A DNA stretch of 64,000 bases from Antennarius striatus (lineage: Eukaryota; Chordata; Actinopteri; Lophiiformes; Antennariidae). How positions within the stretch are numbered: position 1 is the first letter of the stretch; each line of letters starts with the position of its first letter. Where the stretch lies: NCBI RefSeq assembly GCF_040054535.1, contig NC_090796.1:7638501-7702500 (forward strand), read 5' to 3'. The notes under the pieces were generated by a model that worked only from the letters and a program-made list of their open reading frames with translations, did no database searches and was not told the DNA's origin. Both the position numbers and the translations under genes were made by a program. Positions 13,996-29,600 of the stretch are shown one piece after another.

Positions 13996-14001
13996 TTTAT
14001 T
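13996..14001 (-). terminator. dlx3b: Probable dlx3b poly(A) signal (AATAAA)
   Basis: Minus-strand AATAAA about 580 nt downstream of the dlx3b stop codon. A second minus-strand AATAAA lies at about 13818-13823, so the exact end is uncertain. Confidence 0.45.
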
Positions 14002-14582
14002 CAAATGACAAAAAGGCAACAAGTGGACTATTTACATGAATATGATGAGAATTGATTTGGAAGCACAGAAGTGCGGTCGTGTTGTTTCAAACAGGTATGA
14101 TCATAGTGGTTCTGTATATAATCACGTATTTACAGCCTTCGACGCTTTGTACAAATCCATATAAATATGACCTGAGTTTTTCTTGACGCGCTCTCTACAA
14201 GCCCACATGCATAATTTGAATGTAGCATGGATCAACTGCACAGTTTCAATCTCTGATTCGTGGTTAGGCTACGCTTTTAAAAAAAAACAAAAAAACTTTG
14301 CATATTCATTTACAAAAGAAGTTAAGAAAGAACAACAGAAGCGATAAATAATTTAAAAAAAACCACGCCAGATGTCCGTAAAATATACTGCAACAAGTGA
14401 TCAGAAATCCCTTATGTGCTTTGAGAATGGAAACCCCAGTTCTGAAACATTCTTGATGGTCCAAAATCCAGGATGTTTCACTTCAGGCCTGCTGGTGCGC
14501 TCAGCCGGAGCTCGGTAGAGTCATTGCAGAGAGACCTCGTTTGGAACAAGAGAACCGAGACGAATCTGCTCTTGAGTCAATG

Positions 14583-16791
<2,209 letters not shown>

Positions 16792-16974
16792 GGTGAAAGC
16801 AGCCCTCCAGAGTAAAAAATTTTTTTTTAAAAATCCACCGGTGGATTCTTTGAGGAGTGCACAAAACAATAAAATTCAAAATTCAATAAAATGACTAATG
16901 CGTAAGGGCACTCTTTAGACGAACAGTTTTTGGAAGACCTATAATCCCGTGAAACTCTCCCAGCTGCAGAAACT

Positions 16975-17050
16975 TGGATGTGGCATCGGTCGGGCTCAGT
17001 GACACAGAGTTATAGAGAGCTGGGCTGGAAACTGTCTTCTCATTGGCTCC
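16975..17050 (-). promoter_or_regulatory. dlx3b: Candidate dlx3b core promoter (CCAAT plus TATA-like)
   Basis: On the minus strand a CCAAT box (17046-17042, in GGAGCCAATGAG) is followed about 30 bp downstream by a TATA-like TATAAC (17014-17009). This would place transcription start near 16980 and give a 5' UTR of about 190 nt. The mammalian Dlx3 promoter is known to use a CCAAT box bound by NF-Y close to a TATA box, which fits this arrangement. The start itself is not visible. Confidence 0.45.
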
Positions 17051-17192
17051 ACGGCCAGCCCCACTACACCAGCAACCCCCCCCCTCACTCCAACACCACC
17101 CTCCCACCCCCTTGCGCTCAAGGCAAAGTGGTGGTGTAACTCAGTCGTCAGCCAAGAGCGCACGCATACCTGAGCGCGCTGAGTGTTCTGCC

Positions 17193-17205
17193 TTTATATT
17201 TGCAT
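17193..17205 (-). promoter_or_regulatory. Fused octamer and TATA motif upstream of dlx3b
   Basis: The minus strand reads ATGCAAATATAAA: a perfect octamer (POU-factor site, 17205-17198) overlapping a perfect TATAAA (17198-17193). It lies about 400 bp upstream of the dlx3b ATG. It could be an alternative distal promoter or a POU-bound element. Confidence 0.35.
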
Positions 17206-17751
17206 TTACCTGTTCACTGGGTAAACACGAGGCGCTGTAGGCATCCGTGGACTGTCTGTCCAAAACACGACAACCTTCAGGTCCAGTTATTATTAAAAGT
17301 CTGCGGTCGCAACGTGGAACTCGGTTCAGCACTGACCACTTCAGGCAGCCAACACCGTCCCACGATGTATTTTACGCAGTGTTTGCTCAAACGGTGCCCT
17401 CTCCATTATTCATCCAGTTGAAATGTTGCCAGCCAGTCTCCCACGGACTCCTGTTGTCATTCAAATGTGACAGACGTGGAGAGCTTTACGCGAAAGACAT
17501 GGAATCGATAGGTGAAAAGACTCGTTCAACTGATATGGCCAGAGGGTGAATTCTTCTGCACCTCCAGTTCATGCGCTTGTGCGTGAATGCAAATTTCGTC
17601 GACACAGCAAATACATTTTCGAAACGTACCAACAGAGAAAAAAAAAATCTGTTGGACGTTAAACAGTCAATAGTAGATATTTTATGGGGAATTTTAAATA
17701 TATTGTCCCGCCTGTAATATTTTTTTTCCTAGTGTAACAAAACACGGTATG

Positions 17752-17769
17752 CAGCGCCCCCTGCTGTGG
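17752..17769 (-). promoter_or_regulatory. CTCF-like motif
   Basis: The minus strand reads CCACAGCAGGGGGCGCTG. Aligned by eye, ACAGCAGGGGGCGCTG fits the vertebrate CTCF core at 15 of 16 positions. Binding is inferred, not shown. Confidence 0.45.
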
Positions 17770-17957
17770 AAAGTTTTTTTCCTGAACAATGCGACAATAT
17801 AGTGTTAAAAGATTTAGATGTCCAACCCATTTTTTTTGTCGGTTACTTTTAAATATTTAAATTTCAAATAATTTTTCTTACATAAATTTTGTAAAATATT
17901 TTCCACGACACCACTGACATTTCCCGTTTCCTTAGTTGACGCAATTGTTTGATACAC

Positions 17958-17973
17958 TAGCGCCATCTTTTGG
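17958..17973 (-). promoter_or_regulatory. Second CTCF-like motif, same orientation
   Basis: The minus strand reads CCAAAAGATGGCGCTA, matching the CTCF core at about 14 of 16 positions by eye. It lies about 200 bp from the first motif and points the same way. Confidence 0.4.
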
Positions 17974-20947
17974 TGGATTTCTGTAAGTACTGTCATGACA
18001 GTTCCATCATTTTGAGTAACATTTTTAAAAATAAAATTAGCATGGTTTAGTGTGTTTGAATGTATGTGTATAGTTGATAAAAAAAATAAAACATAACACG
18101 TTGAATAATAAAGTTAAATAATAAAACATGAACAAATTTGTGAGTTATGACATGACATTTCACATGACATTTATTTACAAAGTACTCTGACTCTTCAATT
18201 TCCAAAAATGTCACTAGAATTCCTGACAATCATTTTTGTTTTAGCCATTGTTTTCACCACTTTTCTTTTGTCTATGTTATCATGTATCTTTGCACTTGTT
18301 TTAGTATGTGACTTTCGTGGTTTTTGTTTTGTGTTTAACATCTCAGAGCAAATAGTTTGCAAAATGCTCCCAGACCCTATAAACACATTTAATATGATGA
18401 CAAAGAAACTGTGCAGGCCTTAAGTTGGTTTTCACAGACTAAATCTGTATCTCTGTGAAGCTTCCGGTCTCACAGTCAATCTATGACAAAAAATGAGTGG
18501 AAAATTCTAATCCAGAGTATCTGACTGACTGACATTTTTTTTCCTCTGGTTTTAGAAACTCAAAGCTACTGCTGGTATAACATGATCTGCTGAGAGGGAT
18601 CATTAGTTTTAATGGTGTAGAACCCTAAATGAACAGCAGATGGTGTGTATGTCCGTCCATCCATCTTCTAGGTGGATATGTGTTTCATCTTTATGTTTAT
18701 GTTCTCAGAAAAACTGAAATGGCACATATAACATAACCCAGAAAGATATGAGGAAATGAAAATAAAATCAACTGTCCATTGCCAATCTAAATGCAATCTT
18801 TGATTATTGTTTCATAGTATGCTTAAACAAGAAATACAAATGCTGTTGAAGATAGAAGACTCCTTCGAGGGTTTAAATTGTGCGAGAGATATATGAGGTT
18901 TTTTTTTAAATAATAATTGAGTGGGTTTTCCAACACACATTTTGGATTTCATTTCCTCTAAGAAAGTCATGTTTGTACTCTGTTTCTAAGTGATCTTGAC
19001 TTGACTCAAACTAATTGTAGGTTAGATTTCATAGTGCCATAAAAATGCAAAAAGGCTTCAGTTCTTGTGTTCTTGCCTACATAAACTTTTAAACAGGAAA
19101 AATTTGAGACATCAATATGAATGAAACTACTTCTTCAACATTTCTTTACAATTTCAGTTTTTGTGGATAATTTGCTGTCAGGTTACACCCATGGTAATCC
19201 TCCATGTTATTGCAAAGACCAGACCCTTAATCTGCAAACTTGATGTTTGTCTTTCATCCACAAATTTCATTCCAGACACTAGACAGTGATTCTCAAAACT
19301 CCTAAACATAGTGATTTATAGTCTGATATAGCTGCTCTTCTCAATCTCTAAAGTGGCTCACATCAGGGGGGTTTTTCCCATCAGAGAATACTGTATGGCA
19401 TTTATTTCTGAGTGTAAATCTAAGCTGCGCATGTTCAGATGAAGTCTTACAGTCTACACCTATAAAAAATGAAACCCTCACAACATGGGAACACGAGACC
19501 GATTTCAGGAAAACGGTTTGTTCTTTTCCCAATGCAGTGTGTAAATGTAGAACAGCTGGCTCAGGTCCAGCTCAGGACAAAAACTGAGACCACTGAAAAG
19601 CTTTGGTAATTACTAACAAGGTATCTGTCTGATCGCTGCAAGGGAAAAAACAAGTGCAAGTCTATCTTTTTTCTTTTTTTTTAACAGATGGAAGCATGTT
19701 TCCTCAGGGAAACTAATGGTCTTCCCATTTTTAACTTCTAAAGCCCTCCTGAGAGTCATCAGTGTGATTGCACAACCCCTTTGTACCAACATGAGCAATG
19801 ACTTTACTACTTTGCTGGTATGGCAATGTATGTACTTTTACCTCTAGTATGAGATGCACTTCCTGCCGTATTTCTCCCTGCAGCTTTTCTGTTTATTCAA
19901 TTTCAAAATACCTGCTTGAACATTCCAGATTGAATTGACTCTACCCAACGTTCTCTTTTCCTGTTATAGAATGAAAATATGTGTAAGTCGTAGCAATAAT
20001 ACAGGATAGGGAATAAAGATTGTGTAGAAAGCTTTTCCGGGCTGTAAAAAAAATGCAGAAAAGTCGTGTCCCTGCAAGGCTTCAGAGGAAAACCTACTAC
20101 TTACTGATTTATTTGAACTTGCCAGTGAGGACATCTACAGTAGAGCCCTTACATATTTAATCAAGTTACGGGAATCCCCATAACAGTTCTGCGGAGGACG
20201 TTTAGCATTTAATTATGAGGCCACTATTCACATCACAAAAGCTAACTGCTTCCTAGACCCCTTAGACATCAGTGCAATTCTATCTCACTTTGAAAACTTC
20301 AAGGCAGCAGCGTGGAGATCCTTGAGATAATGAAGCGCCACTGGCTAGTTTGTCCAGATCTGATTGAATGGCTCGATCACTCAGGGGGTTAGGACACTCT
20401 CATGAGTGGGAGAACTGGACGTCTATTAGTGGCTAACTTGCTCTTTCTCTCTCTGCTTTCTAACTCTCTCTTTTTCTTTAGTCCTGATTGGAGATAAAAA
20501 GAGAAAAAGGCAATGAGACAAGGACTCTGTGTAATGTAGATGTGTGTGTCCAGACAGGGAAAGGTCAGCTGATGCTTCTATCCTTCACCCTCTTCTACGA
20601 TCGTTCATGAGTAAGTTCTTGCTGGACTTTCTTCATGGGAAAAAAAGAACATGATATTTACAACACATTATCCAAACAATGGATTAAAAGTACAATATCA
20701 TGGCACAGGCAGAAAGTCCAAATGAGAAAACCACAGAGAAGGACTTCCTCTAAAAATTGGCCAAAAGCTCAGCTCTCCCATCCTTCCTAACTAAAAATAC
20801 GTGACTTGATCTGGGATATCTCTGGAACAAATTATTCCTCTTGGCTCCCAGCGGTGTTGTAAGTTGGCCCAGCAACATGGAATCGAGACGTCGCTGTTCT
20901 CAGGCTGCCTCACATCAGGACAGTGTGCTGTGCAGACATGGTGAGTG

Positions 20948-20950
<3 letters not shown>

Positions 20951-20989
<39 letters not shown>

Positions 20990-20993
20990 CGTG

Positions 20994-21035
<42 letters not shown>
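20951..21035. repeat. (GT)n microsatellite, interrupted
   Basis: Two GT tracts flank an interruption of GCGTGCGTGCAT at about 20986-20998. Confidence 0.96.
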
Positions 21036-21037
<2 letters not shown>

Positions 21038-21704
21038 TGTGCCTGTGTGTTGTTCACTTTAGGGGACCAGACGAAAAAGACCAGGTAAGAACTGAGTAAT
21101 GTGTTCCCAAAGCTCCACAGCTGTCAAAGAATTCAAAAAACTAATAGAAGACACATGTTGCCAGATGTTAAAGGGCATGCCCTCCCACATGCATGCACCC
21201 ATGCACAGAAACATATTCAAAACACCTTCCAAAGCAAAATGCTCCCCTGCAGGTCTGTGTCCACCCACACCAACTCACATATGACCTGAAAAACACCAAG
21301 AGTCCAGTGACTATTGGCCATCTGCTGCTTTTAATGGATCAGTAATGATGCTTCTCTCTCCCTAGTCGTGGTCAATAGTATTCATTTGGATCCTATTAAT
21401 TGTACAGGATAGGAAATCTTTAATGGGGTTTTCTGTTTTTGTGGTTGCTTGGGTTTGTTTGTTCTGTGACTGAATGTTTTTTTCCCATTTTAGCATCAGC
21501 TAAAACTTGTTTGTCCTCTTAACTAAAACCAAGGTAAATCCTCTCTGAAGACAAGAATAATCTCATTTACTGCCTACATTGTATTATTTCCAATCAAATA
21601 GTAAAACATGGTGATTCAATTTAGAATAGAACTGAGTCAGTGTTGTGAACAAGATGATAGTTTCACTTTGACCACTTTTACCTACAAATAATAGACAAAT
21701 CTAT

Positions 21705-22049
21705 GGTGCGGTGGTGTGTTATCACTGTCATCTCACAGCTGAAGGTTCTGGGTTCTGATCCCTTTCCATGTGAAACTTGCATATTCTCATCTTGTCTGCA
21801 TGGGAACCCTTTGAGAGTTCTCCCGATTCTAATTTAATGGGAATTTAAGTGAATATTCATATGTCGTTTTTTGGAAAATGTGGATGTGAGTAAGCTGCTG
21901 GTTTATCTTTCTATTGTTGGCCCCATGAAGAACTGGTGAACTGGTGAACTGTTCAGCGTGAACCCTGCCTCTTTCCCAAAGTCAGCTGGGATAGGATCAA
22001 ACCACTTGTGACTCTGCAAGGATAAATAGACATCGGATGGATGGGTGGT
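21705..22049 (+). repeat. Decayed tRNA-like dispersed repeat, copy 1
   Basis: It begins with a GGTGCGGTGGTG-type head and a B-box-like GGTTCTGGGTTCTGATCCC. It ends with CAGCTGGGATAGGATC and GGATGGATGG, the typical 3' end of a repeat common in fish genomes. Three relatives occur in this window (26290-26634, 40949-41046, 48501-48890), all on the plus strand. I do not assign a family name. Confidence 0.6.
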
Positions 22050-23864
22050 TTTAATCACTAATGCATGAAGACTTCAAAAAGTTAAGGTAAGTAGCAAATC
22101 AATGACAAATGCAAAGCAATGAGTAGTTAAAAAATAGAAGTTGTCTAAATAATTGAAATGATGGATAAATGTAACAAAAAAAAATTAAAAGTATATAACA
22201 TTAAACTCGTGTTAATGAGGAAAATGGGGGTGACAGTGTGTGTGTGGTTGTTTCAGGGGCTTGTACACACATACAGTATATGCATGTCTGAATATACTAA
22301 CAAAATGCCACCAGGAGTGAAAAAAATAACAGTTTCCTACAGGATCAATAAAGTACATTTCTTTTTTGTCTTTCTTTCTTAAAATATCAATAAATTGAGT
22401 AAGCACAATAGACTCATTTTAAATACATAGAAAAACACAATCTGATGCATCCTGTATCAAAAGTTGCATCCCTTAATTGCTGGTCTGGGTCTGTCTCATC
22501 TGTAATCCCTCACTATTCACACCACCCGACAGCATCTGCTGCTGCTGCTGCTGGTCCTCTCCATCTCTTCCACTCAGCTGGCACAAACTGCACAGAGGCA
22601 TCCCTACAAGTATCTCGTCTTGGCAACCCAAGTGAAATCGGCAAGAATGCTTCTATTCTCCAGCTTCGCTTTGCAAAGAGTGAATGTGAAGAGCGCCTGG
22701 TGGAAACAGCTGTTCAGGGAGTGATCAAAAGAAAGAGACTTCTTTCATTACGACGTCTTTGTTGGCCCTCCACTCGAACTTTGGTATTCACTTTGGCCAC
22801 TCTCTGTGTGGGCCTCAAGCCAACGGTGAGCACTAGGCAATAGCATGCTTATAGGAGAAATAATATGCTAGTATTTGAAATTTCACTCAATTTGCAGCAA
22901 AATTAACAACAGATCTTCCCCAATGATTATTATTCACACACGTTTGCAAATTGCTCAGTATTCCAAGACTCTGATGGAGACCCTGCTATCCCACGCTTTA
23001 TCTTGACCCGTCAACCGTTTGTTACCATATCCATTGGTATTATCACTGAGGTGGGAATATATAGCCTTGGTTACAGCTGGAGTGTCCTTGAATTTGTTGG
23101 GCTGAGATGTCGTCTCTCAGGATTCTAGCAGGAAGCTCCACCCTGATCGTGTTTGTTTAGGCTCAGACTAAACTTTACAGAGGACTAGATGAAACTCTCT
23201 TATCTAGTGATTACCCCTAAATCTGTAGGCAGGATGACACCAGTTTTCATCCCAATATTATCAAATGGATTTCCTCAAGGTTCAAGCAAAATGATTGCAG
23301 TCAGCACCAAAAGGCTTTAACACCAACTGTGTGGTCTTGAGCATTGTCTAGTTTGCTAGACGAGGATGTTTGTTGCACTCTTCATTTAATAAATATGCAT
23401 AAAAATCTTTATTTCCACTCAACTGATCATAAACACCCTTTGTTTAGGTGAAATTCATATGTAGTCAAATGCCACTGGAAATCTTTAGTCAGCAGGAAAA
23501 TCATGGAAATCTTGTGTAAGACATCCACCTAGTTATTTGGTGGGCTTGTTAACAAAGGATAGCGAGCTGTCATTTTTCTAGGCATGCCTGAGCACGGCAA
23601 ACTCTGGGAGTTCCAGTCCTTCCCCCTTTTCCACCTAAGTTTACACAAAATCTCCACCGCGGTCTCTCTTTTCCATCTCATAAACTTGAAGTCATAATCG
23701 TAAAATCAAATCTGGAAGAATGAATGAATCAACTTGTGAAATCAGAAAGTCTGACCATGGGTTTCTAACTAAATATTTGGGCCCGGGAGGGGATTGTCCA
23801 CCCTACCTCCACTCACTGTTCTCTTGCAGTGCTGGTCCTCAGGGAATGTATGGAGTATAGTCCG

Positions 23865-23867
<3 letters not shown>

Positions 23868-23932
<65 letters not shown>
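23868..23932. repeat. (TA)n microsatellite
   Basis: About 65 bp of perfect, self-complementary TA repeat that could extrude as a cruciform. Confidence 0.98.
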
Positions 23933-23933
<1 letters not shown>

Positions 23934-26289
23934 TGTACCTCCATCAAAAGATTCATAACCAGGAGAAGCCTACTTGTAAAAGGTCCAAATGCCCTGGGGG
24001 GTATGTGGACAGAATGTCCAGTATTGTGCTCGACAGAGAGATAACTAGCAGTCAAACAAGCAGACAACATGACATAGTAATGGATATTTATGGATAAATG
24101 GCTGAGAACAGTTGTCTCAGGTAGGGTACCTACATTTTTCTTCCACAGACTGTCAGACAGACCACCGTGTACAGGACAGTGCCCCCGGAGAGGCCCCCGC
24201 TGGGTTCGTCTTACTAGCCTAGTCCTTACTAGTGTTCCATGCTAATGAATGGGCATTTAATGATCTGAGAGGGCCATTCAATTGAGTGGAAAATGTGCAG
24301 TTCTGTAGAGCACAGCTCCATTTATTGTTGGAAACAAAGAGCTTGGCTCAGAATTCACACACAATGTGGAGGGGGATGCACATACTCTGGAATGAGAGCT
24401 GGCTGAATACACACATGCAGCATGGATGGCCTCAGTAGTATTCCCATGGTCTAACACCAGTCCCTTAATGAGGGGCTACCTAACCCTAAACTGTACAATG
24501 TGTTGTTTTTCTACCACCAATCAGATCTGAACCATCTGCCACACTCACAACAAACATCCACACAGACCACAGCTTTGGCTGTTGAAAACCAACACACATG
24601 TCTTTAATATAAACCATCCTTTATGTTCCTGCTCTCATCTCTGGGGGTCATGCAAGCTCAGTAATAAACAAAACGGCACCATGTGGTTTCAGAGGATCCG
24701 CTGCAAACAGCCGATCAAATGGAGACAGGAAAAGAAATCCTCCAAGTGTTTATAGGAAGTCTAAGGGACGATTGGTGAAGATGCAGGGGTCGGGAACCAG
24801 ACAGCCCATAAGTCGTACAGACAGGAAGGAGGCTTTATGCAGAGCGCCGTCAATCATATCAACTCCGTTTAACCACGGGAGGGAGGACGAGTGATGTGGG
24901 CGCAAGCTAGCATTGTGTTTGCTGGTTAGATTTACTGCAGTTACCCTTCAGATTGTGTCATCATTCAATGGTCTGTCCACCTGATTGCATTAGACTTGGT
25001 GATGCACCAACATGCATCAGATTTACTGCCTTACATGTTCAGCGTGAGGAATGGGGGCTCCTAATAACTACATTAGGTCAATGTAAATTGGAGTAAGATC
25101 ATTCAGCTTGTCAATGCAGCAATGTGACTCTTAGAGACAATTGTAAACCAATATTCCAGATCCATTCATGGTATTCTATCTCCAGAGACCGGACCGTTCT
25201 GTCAGGTACGATAAAGTGCGGTCATGTGTGTTTTCTGCTCCACACCTATTAGAGCCATGCAGCTTTTTGAAAGAGGGAATGGCTTGTGTTCCACAGACGG
25301 AGAACCACTGCTTCAGTAAACAGTGCAGACAAGCGATGGTGTAAGCTTCACTAGCTTGTTAAATATCAAGTTCTGAGTTAATGTGTCTTGACTAAGGTGA
25401 AATGCACTTGTGACCTTTCGAACACATGTGGCAGCCAATCTCAGACAAGTGTGGTCTGAGAGGAAAACACAAGAGAGAGTCCTGTTGTGATTGAGCTGCA
25501 TATAAAGGTCAAGCATGTGTCATTCCCCAGAGATACAGCTTTTTCACCCTCACCACTCCCTAGAGACCTGTAGTGGACTTACAAACTACACTGGATGAAT
25601 AATAATCATTTAACCATTTTTGGTTAGTTGTAGCATCTCTATCTTTCAGACTGAAAGCTCATGCCCAAGGTTATCTGTCTTCCGGGCTCACAGCCAGATC
25701 AAATCCAACCTCCCCTCAAACATTTCTTTCTTTACCTTTGACTCCTCTGCCCAGAAGTGTTCATTTTGAACAAAAGCGTCTCTACAGGCAGAGAAAGGAA
25801 TGCTGCATGGACTGACTCCCCTTCTTAATGATTAAACATAGAGGCTGCGCCATTGTACAGCAAGTGTTTCAATCTTATTTTCACCCTTTATAAATTATTA
25901 ACTCATTCACATGTCTTTCACACGTCAACATTTCAGGACATGTCTGGAAAGGTTGATTAATCAATCTTTATAACTCTTTGTGAATTTCTTTGCTACTAAT
26001 GATCCATTCCATATTAAATTGGTTCGTTTTTGCTAGATACCCAACCCATGGACACAGTCTTGAAAATCCATCATGTACTCTGTGTGTATAGATGGAAATG
26101 GTGAGAAAATGAGATAGAGGGTAGGGCAGTAGGGGGGAATCCTTGATCGTTTTATGTGGATCACCTTTAAAATAAAATGACTTCTTGATGGATGTAAATG
26201 ACATTTCTCAATACATTTAAAACACACTTGCTTCAGAAGTAGAAAATCTTTGTTGCTGAACTTCAGCTGAAAGACTGATACGAGCCAAG

Positions 26290-26634
26290 TAGCACTGTGG
26301 GGCAGTTGGTAGCGCTGTTGCCTCACAGAAAGAAGGTTCTGAGTTCGATTCTTTTCTGTGAGGCGTTTCTATGTTCTCCCCAGGTTCTCTCTGGCTTCCT
26401 CCAAAAAACATGCATTTAGGTGAATTCATCACTCCAAATTATTCATAGATGTGAGTGTTTGTATGAGCCCTTGTCAGTCCACGTTTGGCCCTGCGATGCA
26501 CAGGTAAGACGTGCGGGGTGTAGCTTGTGGCCAACTGGGATAGGCTCCAGCAGACCCATGACCTGCAAAGTGGACAAGCTGCTGTAGACAAGATGATTAT
26601 GGTTCTGTCATCGTCAAGAAGAAGGATGGATGGA
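26290..26634 (+). repeat. Decayed tRNA-like dispersed repeat, copy 2
   Basis: The head is AGCACTGTGGGGCAGTTGG and GCGCTGTTGCCTCACAG, with a B-box-like GAGTTCGATTC. The middle has TGTTCTCCCCAGG and ACATGCATTTAGGTGAATT; the end is AACTGGGATAGGCTCCAG and GGATGGATGGA. It is the best preserved of the four copies. The head resembles a tRNA-derived SINE promoter but it is not a functional tRNA gene. Confidence 0.7.
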
Positions 26635-29600
26635 CATTTATAGCTTAGTGTAAAGACTTGAAACAAGGACAAACAGCTAGCCTGAGGGTATAAGTGCAAC
26701 AGAATTAGACTAGACCAGTATTCGGGTTTTTTTTTTAACTTAAAATGTGAAATTATTCTTATTGTTATTCTTATTGATTTATTTAATCAGATTATCACAC
26801 AGAACATTTGTTCATCTGTGAGCTACGGAGCTGCTTCCACGTTGATTTATCAGCTACTGACTGGATTCTCAGCTCCATCTCAAAGCGCTAAACTTTTTCT
26901 TTTCTGAAAATAAAAGACCGTCTGTGAAAACGTCATTGTTATCCTTTGATAACACAAGTTCAAATAACAGCTGGTCTGTTTCCATAACATAGTGACTGTG
27001 TTCTGCAGTCTACTGCTGCCTTGTCTGTCTGCCTGAAAGCTAAGCCGAAAAACAGGTGCCACTGGACAGCGAGGGAGTGCTGGGAGCCACGCCTTCCTCC
27101 TCAGGCTATACATTCCTACAGTCAGCACAGACTGGAGACCTGAAGAGCAGCAGGGCCTTGTTTGGGTCCCAAACTCCTGCTGCACCCCCCCCCACACACA
27201 CACAGTATATGTATACTGTACACATGCATGCAAACACTCACACACAAGCCATCACACGACTGCCCCATAGAGAAGCAATAAAACACAATTTCCTCCTGCA
27301 GAGACATTGTACAAAGACATATCATATAACATCAGGCCAGTTGTTCCATATTAGATGTATGGTATGAACATATGTGCTCAAGTTGAAGCCCTGTTAATGG
27401 AAATTCCATCAAGCGTTACAAGTTTAATGTAAAGATTTGTGTAAAAATTGAGTGTATCTAATGAATTTGTGACAAATTTGATATGACATGGCATGTGGGT
27501 GATAAAAGTCACATACTGGAATAATGTGTAAATCTTTAAGTGCTTGCCTTCCCCTAATACAAAAACTGAAACCACAGTCAGTTGTTTCACCGCTGTTGTG
27601 GACATATGTTTTTAAGTGATATGTCTGGTGTTCCTGAACTCCCCCTCAGTGAAAAGAGAGGCTGAGAATTAAGTGGATCATTTAGGTAAAAGGTCTGGAA
27701 AAAAAAAAAAAAGAGAGACCACATATGATTAGATTTTGTTATGTATAATTCATATTTTGTTCTAAAATTAGGTTTCCATTATGAAAGATGCTATATTCAA
27801 TCCAGGAAAATAGGTTTACAATTTATTTTGTTTGCGCCATTAATGCAAAAGTTCACTTGATTCTCTTCAGCTGAGCCAAGGCCAAGAAATAACCAATGTA
27901 CCAAGGTGTGTTTGTTTCTGTGCTAAATCTCTTGTTTAGTGGACAGGAACAAAAAATAGATCATGTTTTATTCCTGAGAAAGGTCATCCGAGCCCAAATA
28001 CAGTCCAGCTGGAGTTTAAACAGGCCACACTGTCTTCCTGTCACCGCTCAGAACACACTGGCTTCATTGCTTCTCCCAGCTCCATGGCAACGACTGGCGT
28101 GCAGTGATGACTCGGTGTAAGTGCGTGCTGTGTTTCGTATTCAGCTAATGTCCTGCTCTGTATGGCTGATGTGTATTAATATTCATGCATATTCAGCAGG
28201 AAGCTGACGTCTGAGGCCTCTTTTTAATTTAACTTAGACTTTAGTGCGGAGTTCTCACCTCTGTTACACAAAGCCTGCTGAAGGGAGTAGGACCAGAGTA
28301 CCAAGAATAATAGCATGATTGTGGAGCACATTCATGCAGACAGTGCTTCTATTTGATGTGTAACAGTCAGTACATTCTGTTATCACACGTTTACATCAGG
28401 AGCTCCATGTAGCATTCCACTTACCCACCGCATCCCATCATCGCCGCCGTTTCAAGGGATGACTTGAGAAGATTCTGAAAGCCTATCCGGGATGTACGAC
28501 AAAACACAAAGCAGCAGGAATGTTGAGAGGGAAGATGTCATGTGAATGTACCGGTAGGTTTGACCTCCTCAGTTCAAGGGTAATTATGAGGCAGAAAGAA
28601 AAACAAAAATAATGAGATGAGGAGGAAACTGTTCTTTTCTGTAATGTTGTGGTGACAGGGGAGGATGGTGGTCGGCCTGTGGAGGGGAAAAAAACAGGAA
28701 ACTCTGAGATAAACTGCAAATTATTTTCCATGTGTGTTGTGTGGGTTTGGACTGTAGGACTGTAGGGGCAGCAGCCGCTGTGGGTCTTTGTCCCTCTGGT
28801 TCACAGAGGCTGGTGTTCACTTACAGTCGGGTCTGGGGAATACACATTTAAATAGCGGAACTACTTCTATTCTCTGTGCAGGGCCTGTAAGTGAACTCTC
28901 TGCACTTGTGCCAGAACCTATCAAATATATTTTTATAAATGCTCATAACCAGACATGGCTATATAAACAGTTATAACAGTGATTAACAGCTAGCTGTCAA
29001 TGCAATTGCACTCATTTTACAAAGCCATATCATTTTCTGCCAATAAAGAAGGACACAGTTCGTCAGTATCAGCTGTCACTTTTCCCAGAGTGACACTTTT
29101 CACTTATTTGGGGTTGGGTGTAAGACCCAGAGGGGTGAGGGATCAGGTGATCCTCAGTCAACAAGCATTGCAATCGATCACATGGAGAAAAATGAAGGGG
29201 GGAGGTCAGATTGCTCGTCTATTGTGGTTTGAATTCCTACCTACTAATGTCTCTCTCAAGACGTTTATCTTGTGTCGAGTCGAGGCGGTCAAGCTGGGGT
29301 TTATTTGCACGATTGCACGGATCTGCTCTACGTCAGTGCTGTGCCAGATGCATGTCTTGATAAGGTAACAACAGGATGTTGACACTGTACACACTGGCAT
29401 GTTGTGCACTCACCTTTGCGGTGTGCACTCAGTAGCAACATAATGTAGAAATGGATGAAGCTAAAGGGTAAACTCACATTAACGATGGAAATATGTTAGA
29501 ATGTCCGATGATTATGAGGGAGGTTTATATCGCATTACAATCGGCAGAATATACCTTAACCTGGAGAAGTGGCTTTTCGATTGTATTTAATTTAATCTTA

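Noticed and set aside
18651-18690. GTCCGTCCATCCATCTTCTAGGTGG-type stretch
   Set aside because: It may be the reversed 3' tip of the same dispersed repeat, but it is too short to assign.
22445-22843. 132-codon plus-strand open frame between dlx3b and itga3b
   Set aside because: No recognisable domain. The Ala run comes from a GCT repeat. There is no upstream promoter or exon structure that I can support.
26290-26360. Possible tRNA gene (A-box- and B-box-like sequences)
   Set aside because: The cloverleaf cannot be closed and the segment is the head of a dispersed repeat with three relatives in the window.
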